Below are positions 9,059 to 16,151 of a stretch of 64,000 nt of DNA, piece after piece. The notes beneath the pieces are model-generated. The model ran no database searches, had not been told where the DNA came from, and worked only from the letters and a program-made list of their open reading frames with translations. Each line of letters begins with the position of its first letter. The first letter of the stretch is position 1. This stretch comes from Chromatocurvus sp046260765 (GTDB lineage: Bacteria; Pseudomonadota; Gammaproteobacteria; Pseudomonadales; Halieaceae): the NCBI GenBank assembly GCA_046260765.1, contig JBHEOO010000005.1, positions 1-64,000 of the forward strand, written 5' to 3'. The position numbers and the translations under genes are program-made.

Positions 9059-10096
9059 ATGCCACAGAGTAAATCAGTTCTTCCCGTTTACGACTTTTCG
9101 CTGTCGTTGAACGAGCGCTATCGTGAGAAAATCCTGCCTCTTTTCTCGAAACACAGGATTGCCGCCAACCCAATAAATTACGCCCTGCTTTACGACTATG
9201 TTGCCGAGCACAACCCGGAACTGAACAAGGCCATTGATGCCCTGTTCGCCGAGCAAAAGACCCTGCAGATGGAAGAGAGCCACGCCCTCTACGCTTCGTT
9301 CGTCTGCAGCGCTTCTCTCGAATCGTTTGAAACAATCCACGAGAGAATTCATCGGGTGCTGAATCGCGCCTCCGATGCTGTTGACAGAACGTTCAGTGAG
9401 GCAGAGCAGGCCGGTGATGGCTTTGAACAGAAAACCACGCTGCTCGAGAACACTTCGGACATCGCCAATCACAAGGCGATCATTCTGGATATCATCCGGG
9501 AAACTCGCGCACTCGCCGCTACCACGCAGGCTATGCAGTCCGAGCTTACCCGGGCGAATGCTGAAATGGAGGAGCTCCGTGGCGAGCTCATCAGCGTGCG
9601 CAAGGTCGCAACGACAGATGGCCTGACGGGCCTGCTCAATCGCCACGCCTTCCAGGACATCATGGACGATATCACCGGCGACGGGGGGCGCGGCACCGTG
9701 AGCCTGGCGATGCTCGATATCGATTTTTTCAAGCAGGTCAATGACACCTGGGGGCATCCCATGGGTGACAGCGTCATAAAGTACGTGGCGTCGCTGGTAA
9801 AAAAACATGTCGCTGACCATCATCACGTGGCGCGCTACGGTGGTGAAGAGCTGGTGATTGTTATGCCCGACACCGACAGAAAGGCGGCCGGTGTCATTGC
9901 GGAGAATATTCGATGCGAGATGCAGACGGTCCGCCTGAAGCGCAAATCGGATGATCAGTCGCTGGGCGAAATCACCCTGTCTATCGGCCTTACGGAAAAG
10001 CTGGGTGACGATACGGTAGATAGCTTTCTCAATCGCGCCGATTCAGCCCTCTACAAAGCCAAGCAGCTCGGGCGCAACCGGGTGGTGGTGGGGTAG
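9059..10096 (+). CDS. Diguanylate cyclase (GGDEF)
   Basis: A 345-residue protein making cyclic di-GMP from two GTP. The N-terminal 180 residues are a cytoplasmic helical region (ERYREKILPLFSKHRIAANP) like that of Pseudomonas cyclases, ending in a probable coiled coil (about 150-180). The GGDEF domain starts at TTDGLTGLLNRHAF, and its active loop is GGEEL at 261-265, an active variant. The usual inhibitory RxxD site a few residues upstream is not present (the stretch is HVADHHHVARY), so classical product inhibition is unlikely. No transmembrane helix is visible. A small lipoprotein gene follows after 13 bases. Confidence 0.9.
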   Translation: MPQSKSVLPVYDFSLSLNERYREKILPLFSKHRIAANPINYALLYDYVAEHNPELNKAIDALFAEQKTLQMEESHALYASFVCSASLESFETIHERIHRVLNRASDAVDRTFSEAEQAGDGFEQKTTLLENTSDIANHKAIILDIIRETRALAATTQAMQSELTRANAEMEELRGELISVRKVATTDGLTGLLNRHAFQDIMDDITGDGGRGTVSLAMLDIDFFKQVNDTWGHPMGDSVIKYVASLVKKHVADHHHVARYGGEELVIVMPDTDRKAAGVIAENIRCEMQTVRLKRKSDDQSLGEITLSIGLTEKLGDDTVDSFLNRADSALYKAKQLGRNRVVVG

Positions 10097-10109
10097 TCAG
10101 GTGCAGACC

Positions 10110-10490
10110 ATGAAGTCGACAGCGCAATCCCCGGGACTTGTCGCCCTGTTTTGTGTTGGCATTCTGATGACGGGATGCACCACCACCAAGAACGTCATCA
10201 TCGACAAAAGAGGTGTTGACATGAATCGCTACCATCAGGATCTGGCGGAGTGCAAAGAGTACGCAAAAGAAGTGCGAAAAGGCGAGATGGTCGCGCGCGG
10301 CGCCGGTTCTGGCGCGGCGGTGGGGGGTGCCATCGGCGCTATTGTGGGCGACAGTACTGACAGCGCTGTGCGCGGTGCCGGCGTCGGCGCTGTTTCAGGG
10401 GGAGCTCGCGGCATGTCGGCGGGCGAGCGCGAGGAAATGCGCGTTATCAAGCGCTGTCTCAGCGGGCGTGGCTACCGCGTTCTGAACTGA
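10110..10490 (+). CDS. Small glycine-zipper lipoprotein
   Basis: A 126-residue predicted lipoprotein. The signal peptide ends in the lipobox LMTGC with Cys at residue 23. The central part (GAGSGAAVGGAIGAIVG) is a glycine-zipper motif, as in many outer-membrane or periplasmic lipoproteins. Two Cys residues of the mature protein flank this segment (AECKEY and IKRCLSGRGY) and could form a disulfide. I chose the ATG at 10110; an in-frame GTG nine bases upstream is also possible. It lies 13 bases after the cyclase gene and may be co-transcribed. Its function is unknown. Confidence 0.7.
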   Translation: MKSTAQSPGLVALFCVGILMTGCTTTKNVIIDKRGVDMNRYHQDLAECKEYAKEVRKGEMVARGAGSGAAVGGAIGAIVGDSTDSAVRGAGVGAVSGGARGMSAGEREEMRVIKRCLSGRGYRVLN

Positions 10491-10549
10491 TTGACTGTTA
10501 TCGTGCGGCGGCGGTCCCGCCTCTCGGCGTGCACTGCGAGGCGCAATGC

Positions 10550-12433
10550 TTATTTGTCATCTCTTTCTGAGTCTCTCCCTGAGTTACCACGGAACATTTT
10601 CTGCAATAACTTGCCCGCCTCCTGCTCCACCTGACGACGAACTTCTCCCTCAGCCAGGTCCTTGATGATTTCGCTGGTGTTGACCCGGCACCAGGACGCG
10701 GGCGCATCAGCCAGGTTACCCTCGCACTCAACGGGCCAGCGCAGATCCGCCAGACGTTCATTAACCCGGCAGGCGGGATCAAGCCCTACCGTATCGCGAA
10801 TGCTGGCGCGAATGCTGGCGCGAAAATCCTGCGCCGCCAGGTCAAGTGTGCCATTCCCGGTCAAGCCCAGTGCGGGGAGCGCAGCGGACAGGGGATCCAG
10901 CTGCGCCTGCCCCTCGGCGAGATTAATGTCGGCCTCAAGCTGCGAAAACACGGTGTCCGGCTGAAAGGTCGCTGTCAGGGTCTCCTGGTTTATCAGTGCG
11001 ACGGCCTGACAGAACTGCTGCTGTACGTTGACGCCCTCCAGGGTGACGGTGTCAGTGCGCAGGCGGATAGGGCCAGTGAGGGAGGCCACCAGGGCATCGC
11101 CCGAGTCGCCTGAAGCGGAAACATTCCACTCGAGTCCGGCGCGGCCGCTGGCTGCAACGGCGGTGCTCAAGGCGCGCACCGCACTGGCAATATCCAGATT
11201 TTCCACACTGCCCTGTGTGGTCAGGGTGGCGGGGTTGTAGCGTGCGTTGAGTTCGGCACTGAAGTCGATGTCGCCGTCGTGTAGCTTGCCCTGCACCGGG
11301 TTCAACGTGAGCTTGCCTTCTTGCGCCCGCAGGGTCGCCGTGACGTTGCTGAGAACGTGCTTATCGATAACGACGCGATCAATACGCAAACGCGCTGCAC
11401 TGTCGATGCTGCGCAGGACGTCATAGGGCAGGGTCATCGGATCGGTGTCGTCAGATTGCTCTGCCTGCGCTGCGGCGTCGGGCCCCGCCAGGGCGAACAG
11501 GGCCGGGTTGAACTCGTTGACGCTGAGTTCGGCATCTATCTGCGGGCTTTCGAACGCAGCGTAGCGCAGCGAGCCGCTGCCCAGTATCTGGTCCACGGTG
11601 AAGGCGAGGGTAAGGTCCGCCACCTGCGTGTTGATGTCCACGCTGCCCTCGATGTGGGCACTGAGTGGTCGCCGCGTGAGCCCGATGGTTTCGATATCGA
11701 GGCGTGTCACGCTGACGCGACCGGCCTCAAGGTCGGGGCGCAATTCCCCGTTGATGTCCATGGACAGGTCCTGCCCGTCGTCTGCGCCCGGCAAACGCAC
11801 CTGTGCCGTCAGGGGCACGGGTCGCCCCGCCGTATTGAGATCACTGGCAGACAGACTCTCCAGTACCACGGTGGAGAGTGTCCTGCCGTCCTCGTCAACG
11901 GTCAACAGCCGTGCATTTTCGATGGAAAGTCTGGCGACGTTCAGCGCCAGGGGCAGTGCCAGTGCTGCACCGCCGGCAGCGTTCGACTTCCCTGAATCCC
12001 GAGCACTGCGGCGCTTTTCATACAGTGCGTCAAGCTCGGCGTCTGACAGGCCGACAGTCGTCATCCCGGCGGCGGCTGCATCGGGGTCAGCCACGGCGGT
12101 AACGGTCAGGTCGCGCAGGTTTACCGAATCTATTTCCACGCTGCCGCGTAGCAGCGGCATGACGGCCAGCCCCGTGCTCAGCTCACCCGCCTGCAGGTTC
12201 GCCTTATTGTCGGGCGCTTCTATGCGGACATCGGCCATCTCCAGTCCCAGTCGGGGAAACAGCGACAGCGACACGGGGCCGGAGACCGTGAGTTCCGCGC
12301 CGGTCTTCTCCTGCAGCTGGCTGGCGGCAATGCTGATGAGCTTTTCCTCGTCGACGAACAGCGGTATCAGCAATGCTGCCAGCAATACCAGCACTACAGG
12401 AATGCCAATGATGTAGAGAAGAATACGTCTCAT
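10550..12433 (-). CDS. asmA: AsmA family protein
   Basis: A 627-residue AsmA-like protein, about the length of E. coli AsmA. It starts with one N-terminal membrane helix (ILLYIIGIPVVLVLLAALLI), followed by the family signature LTVSGPVSLSLFPRLGLEM near residues 49-67. The remainder is a long beta-rich periplasmic region with the typical C-terminal AsmA domain. Family members are thought to bridge inner and outer membranes and help move phospholipids or affect outer-membrane assembly. I chose the ATG at 12433 because the membrane helix follows directly and AGGTAG lies upstream. It is convergent with the lipoprotein gene. Confidence 0.82.
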   Translation of the reverse strand: MRRILLYIIGIPVVLVLLAALLIPLFVDEEKLISIAASQLQEKTGAELTVSGPVSLSLFPRLGLEMADVRIEAPDNKANLQAGELSTGLAVMPLLRGSVEIDSVNLRDLTVTAVADPDAAAAGMTTVGLSDAELDALYEKRRSARDSGKSNAAGGAALALPLALNVARLSIENARLLTVDEDGRTLSTVVLESLSASDLNTAGRPVPLTAQVRLPGADDGQDLSMDINGELRPDLEAGRVSVTRLDIETIGLTRRPLSAHIEGSVDINTQVADLTLAFTVDQILGSGSLRYAAFESPQIDAELSVNEFNPALFALAGPDAAAQAEQSDDTDPMTLPYDVLRSIDSAARLRIDRVVIDKHVLSNVTATLRAQEGKLTLNPVQGKLHDGDIDFSAELNARYNPATLTTQGSVENLDIASAVRALSTAVAASGRAGLEWNVSASGDSGDALVASLTGPIRLRTDTVTLEGVNVQQQFCQAVALINQETLTATFQPDTVFSQLEADINLAEGQAQLDPLSAALPALGLTGNGTLDLAAQDFRASIRASIRDTVGLDPACRVNERLADLRWPVECEGNLADAPASWCRVNTSEIIKDLAEGEVRRQVEQEAGKLLQKMFRGNSGRDSERDDK

Positions 12434-12567
12434 GGATGCTACCTGAAACCAAGTGTGATCCAGCATCGTAGAGCAAAACCGGTTTGTCTGGAACGGGTGC
12501 GGCTGGAACGGGTGTGAAAAAGACAGCGCTGCCTTGAGCTGCCCCTCTTTGTCTCAGGTACCAGTCG

Positions 12568-14040
12568 TCAGGCGTCGACTTCAATCACGCGCCGCTCAAC
12601 GTGGCGCGAAAGAATGCGCTCACGCTCCCGTCCGATCAGCGCGTCTGACTTGAGCGCCCAGAGGCGATCCCGGGCGCGTCGATAGGTTTCCGAGATGTCC
12701 ACCAGCGGCTCGGGATAGCTGTCCAGCTCGCCGGCGTACATGAGCCGCTCCATGGGTGTCAGCTCCCAGGGCGTGTGAATCAAGGGGTCCGGCAGGGCCG
12801 CGAGTTCGGGTACCCAGCGACGGATGAAGGCGCCGTCGGGGTCGTGTTCCCGGGACTGCTTCAATGGATTGTAGATCCGAATGGTATTGATGCCGGTGAC
12901 GCCGGCCTGCATCTGCATCTGTGGGTAATGAATGCCGGGCTCGAAATCGAGGAACAGCGAACCCAGCCAGGTCGCGCCCGCGCGCCAGTCCTGCCACAGG
13001 TGGTGGCAGAGGAAGCTCACCAGCATGGCCCGGGAGCGAAAATTAATATAACCGGTGGCGCGCAGGCAGCGCATGCTTGCGTCGATCAGTGGCAGCCCGG
13101 TCATGCCTTCCTGCCAGGCCTTGATCAGCCGCTCCGTGGTGTCGCGAGGATGCGCCGTATAGCCCCGATTGATGTCCTCGAACTCCATTCGGCACTCCAT
13201 TTCAAATTTCTGTATGAAGTGACAGTGCCAGTGCAGTCGGGACTCAAAGGCCGCCAGGGCGCGCGTCCAGCCCGGCTGCCGCTGTCGCTGCTTGAGGGCC
13301 TGGTAGACCTGTCTGACGCTGAGGTTGCCCCAGGCAATATAGGGCGACAGTCGTGAACAGCTCTCCCGGCTGGCCTGTGGTTTGGAGATGTCGACGGCGT
13401 AGCGTGCAGCGCGGTGGCCGAGAAAGCCGGAAAGTGTCGCCCGGGCTGCCGTCTCGCCCCCGCGCTGAAATAGTGGGTGGTCCTGCCACTGGGAGTCCAT
13501 TTCCCCGTCGGACACCATGGCTACCGCGCTTACGCGTGTCGCGCAGACCCATCTGGCCGATGCCAGTAATGGCTGCGCCAGCGCCCCGCTCATGGTGGCC
13601 TCCCAGGCGCGATTCCAGCCGCGGCGGTTGCGACGGCCGCGAGTGACGCCATTGCTGGCGAACTCACGCCACGTGACCTTCGCCCGGGCGCACCAGTCGC
13701 CGATTGCACGGTCACGTTCATAGGTGACTGCCAGTCCTGTCTCCTCGTGTGAGTACAGCGTGTGCAGACCGAACTCCCTGTGTATGGCCGACAGCACGGT
13801 TTGCGGATCGCCGCGAGTGACCAGAATGCGACAGCCGTATCGACTCAAAGCTGTCTGCATGTCCTGCAGTGATTGCCAGATGAAACGCCAGTGCCGCGTT
13901 CGGTAATGCGGATCCTCGAGCAACGCAGGTTCAATGCAGTACAGTAACAGCAGAGGTCTGCCGTCGGCGATTGCGGCAGCCAGAGGTGCATGATCCTGCA
14001 GGCGCAGGTCGCGCTTGAACCAGACAACATTGATGCTCAT
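12568..14040 (-). CDS. Cryptochrome/DNA photolyase family protein
   Basis: A 490-residue flavoprotein of the cryptochrome/photolyase family. The N-terminus (VVWFKRDLRLQDHAPL) is the antenna-chromophore domain. The FAD domain shows SRLSPYIAWGNLSVRQ near 240, DASMRCLRATGYINFRSRAM near 325, and PGIHYPQMQMQAG. These support light-driven repair of UV damage in DNA, but a photosensory cryptochrome role cannot be excluded without the key active-site comparison. Its ATG overlaps the stop of the Cho-like nuclease gene by four bases (ATGA), so two DNA-repair functions are translated together. Confidence 0.85.
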   Translation of the reverse strand: MSINVVWFKRDLRLQDHAPLAAAIADGRPLLLLYCIEPALLEDPHYRTRHWRFIWQSLQDMQTALSRYGCRILVTRGDPQTVLSAIHREFGLHTLYSHEETGLAVTYERDRAIGDWCARAKVTWREFASNGVTRGRRNRRGWNRAWEATMSGALAQPLLASARWVCATRVSAVAMVSDGEMDSQWQDHPLFQRGGETAARATLSGFLGHRAARYAVDISKPQASRESCSRLSPYIAWGNLSVRQVYQALKQRQRQPGWTRALAAFESRLHWHCHFIQKFEMECRMEFEDINRGYTAHPRDTTERLIKAWQEGMTGLPLIDASMRCLRATGYINFRSRAMLVSFLCHHLWQDWRAGATWLGSLFLDFEPGIHYPQMQMQAGVTGINTIRIYNPLKQSREHDPDGAFIRRWVPELAALPDPLIHTPWELTPMERLMYAGELDSYPEPLVDISETYRRARDRLWALKSDALIGRERERILSRHVERRVIEVDA

Positions 14041-14984
14041 GCCGCGCTGAGGTCCGGCCGCAGGGGATTCTGCAGAGCATTCAGTGAATCTGCGCTGTGA
14101 ATATCAACGCGTTGGCTGCGCAGTGCGCGCAGGAGAATGACGTAGGCATCCCGGTCGAAGATCATACTCTTGTCTGCACCGTTATCTGCATCTTGAGCGG
14201 GCGTCTTCAGAGCGGCCGCGGCGGCATGCTGGCGTCGCGCATAGCTGCCGATGTAGCGCCACTGATCCACCACATGCCAATCCTCCTTCGGTTGACCGGG
14301 CCGCTTATGCTCTATGCTTTCGCGCAACAGTACGGCCGCCGGAAATGGCCAGGCGAGGATGCGCTGGTCGAGCAGCGCATCGCGCAGGCGCGAATTGTGA
14401 TCGGCGGCGGTTTCGACGCCGGCGCAGGCGCCGAGACAGCGCCGCAGCTGATGGGCAAAGCAGGGTCCGCGACCGTGCTCGAAGCCCAGCACGCGCAGGC
14501 ACAGACCGCGATCGCGGGCCAGCTGGCGCAGGGTGTCCTCACCGTGTGAGGCGCTGTGGTAAAGGCCGTAGCTGTCGGACGCAAGAGCATCCCGTGCAAG
14601 CAGCTGTTGTGGCTTCACTTTCAGAAAATCGTCGCTACCGGCGACCAGGGTCAGCGTCCACAGATGACGCCGACGCCGCTGCCTTCGATTATAGAGCGGT
14701 ATTTCACGCTTGATCGCCGCGTTTTCACGGAGAAGGGCGCCGAGCTCCCCGGTGCAGGGCTCGCAGTCCACGCGCACTACCGAATGCATCATGCGCTGCT
14801 GCCGTCCTGGCTGGCGCGCTGCCGTGTAGTGCGAAAGCACCCGGGTTCTGATGTCGATACTTTTGCCCACGTATAAGAGCTGCCCATCCTCGCCTACAAA
14901 ACGGTATACCCCGGCACAATCCGGCAGTTCGTCGATGGGCTTTCCAAGCCGGGTCAGGCTGGCGTTTTCTATTCGGGGTCGCAT
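14037..14984 (-). CDS. Cho-like GIY-YIG excinuclease
   Basis: About 315 residues resembling Cho, the UvrC homologue that makes the 3' incision in nucleotide excision repair. The GIY-YIG nuclease core is visible as AGVYRFVGEDGQLLYVGKS, followed by RENAAIKREIPLYNRRQR with the conserved metal-binding Glu. A Cys-rich stretch (RGPCFAHQLRRCLGACAG) is also seen in UvrC/Cho proteins. The start is uncertain: I used the ATG at 14984, where homologous sequence begins, but it has no clear ribosome site and the frame is open 102 bases further upstream. The gene is first in an operon with the photolyase-family gene. Confidence 0.78.
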   Translation of the reverse strand: MRPRIENASLTRLGKPIDELPDCAGVYRFVGEDGQLLYVGKSIDIRTRVLSHYTAARQPGRQQRMMHSVVRVDCEPCTGELGALLRENAAIKREIPLYNRRQRRRRHLWTLTLVAGSDDFLKVKPQQLLARDALASDSYGLYHSASHGEDTLRQLARDRGLCLRVLGFEHGRGPCFAHQLRRCLGACAGVETAADHNSRLRDALLDQRILAWPFPAAVLLRESIEHKRPGQPKEDWHVVDQWRYIGSYARRQHAAAAALKTPAQDADNGADKSMIFDRDAYVILLRALRSQRVDIHSADSLNALQNPLRPDLSAA

Positions 14985-15118
14985 GCGGCAGATAATGAAC
15001 GAGAGCGTGGCGGTGTAGCAGCGGCGTCCAGGTTGTGTCGGCGTCTTGTGTGTGTCTCTGCCACCCCACGCCCGACGCTGCTGCATAATGTCGGTCGAAT
15101 GGGACAGGAAAATGCAGC

Positions 15119-15439
15119 ATGAAAATCACATTGCGCGAGTTGCGCGGCTGTCAGGTGCAGAAGCTGGTAATCGAGTCTGTGGACCTGAGCCTGTATATCG
15201 CCCAGGCCACCGTCGATGACGATGTGTACCTGGTGGTGGACGAGGACGGGAAGCCGCTCAAGGAGCGCAATCTGCTGGGCATGAGGCGTCATTTTGCAGG
15301 GATCAGTGTTGCTGCCTGCGTTCTGAGCCAGCGCAGTGCCTATGACGAGATGATCGGGCACAGCTGGCAGGCAGCAGATAACACGCTGGAAATTCCGATG
15401 ACGACTGCCGCACAGCCTCTGCCCGACTGGGAGCACTGA
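15119..15439 (+). CDS. DUF6482-like small protein
   Basis: A 106-residue soluble protein with no signal peptide or membrane helix. The pattern of an N-terminal helix, a beta hairpin (YIAQATVDDDVYLVVDEDG) and the C-terminal SQRSAYDEMIG resembles the DUF6482 family found in pseudomonads and relatives. The function is unknown. AGGAAA before the ATG supports the start. It stands between two minus-strand genes and is probably monocistronic. Confidence 0.55.
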   Translation: MKITLRELRGCQVQKLVIESVDLSLYIAQATVDDDVYLVVDEDGKPLKERNLLGMRRHFAGISVAACVLSQRSAYDEMIGHSWQAADNTLEIPMTTAAQPLPDWEH

Positions 15440-15467
15440 CCACGTCGTTGTCCTTTTGCGCGCAACC

Positions 15468-16013
15468 CTAAGGATACTGTCGCAGGGTCAGCGTGCTGCC
15501 ACGCTGGGTAAATTCAACGTGGCGAAGAAACGACATGCCAAGGAGAATTTCACCCATCTGCAGCCCCGGCGTAATGCCGGCTTCAACGTTGTTCAGCTCA
15601 ATATTGCCAATGCTGACGCTGGCCAGCCGCGTGGCATAGCTGGTGGTGTTGCCGTTGGCGGTGCGCGTTGTGAAGGGCCGACCGCGGGGNNNNNNNNNNN
15701 NNNNNNNNNNNNNNNNNNNNNNNNNNNNNNNNNNNNNNNNNNNNNNNNNNNNNNNNNNNNNNNNNNNNNNNNNNNNNNNNNNNNNNNNGCCATTGATTTC
15801 GCCGCTGGTGACATAGTGGCCCTGCCGATTGCGCTCTAGCGCAACTTCCCGCACGCCATCCGCCGTAATGTCTGTCGCTACCGACGTGTTGGGGTTGTGA
15901 TGGCCTTCGATCACGCCGCTGAAGTAGTAGGTCAGCAGTGCGAGCACCACCAGCCACGCCATAACCTGCATGCCAAGCCCCAGGCGCTTCTGTTCCCTGA
16001 TCGGATCCTCCAC
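15468..16013 (-). CDS. Retropepsin-like aspartic protease
   Basis: A membrane-anchored aspartic protease of the TIGR02281 type. An N-terminal helix (MQVMAWLVVLALLTYYFSG) is followed by a periplasmic domain containing GHYVTSGEING before the gap and GEILLGMSFLRHVEFTQRG after it. That ending is typical of the family. The 99-base N run removes the central part, including the position expected for the catalytic Asp-Thr-Gly, so activity cannot be judged. The reading frame is kept across the gap. The start is GTG at 16013, fixed by a strong AAAGGAGG five bases upstream. Confidence 0.8.
   Translation of the reverse strand: MEDPIREQKRLGLGMQVMAWLVVLALLTYYFSGVIEGHHNPNTSVATDITADGVREVALERNRQGHYVTSGEINGXXXXXXXXXXXXXXXXXXXXXXXXXXXXXXXXXPRGRPFTTRTANGNTTSYATRLASVSIGNIELNNVEAGITPGLQMGEILLGMSFLRHVEFTQRGSTLTLRQYP
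15690..15788. other. Assembly gap (99 N)
   Basis: Ninety-nine N inside the aspartic protease gene. The length is a multiple of three and the frame continues on both sides, so the estimate may be close to the true size. Confidence 0.95.
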
Positions 16014-16091
16014 CCGCGCCTCCTTTGAAATATCGCAACAACACTGTAAGGGTAATCAAAAACCGCCCCCTCGCGCCACGCGACCTCAGCA

Positions 16092-16107
16092 TGACAGGCT
16101 TCTGTCA
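16092..16107. promoter_or_regulatory. Inverted repeat upstream of plsB
   Basis: TGACAG-GCTT-CTGTCA is a perfect six-base inverted repeat, 45 bases before the plsB start, in the region between plsB and the divergent protease gene. It could be an operator or a small hairpin. No regulator is identified. Confidence 0.3.
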
Positions 16108-16151
16108 CGTGATACCATCCAGAGGGTGGGCATCGGGAGACAAATAAAAAG

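Noticed and set aside
10491..10549. Hairpin between the lipoprotein and asmA genes as a terminator
   Set aside because: GCCTC and GAGGC arms are 14 bases apart with poor inner pairing, and there is no T-run on either strand.
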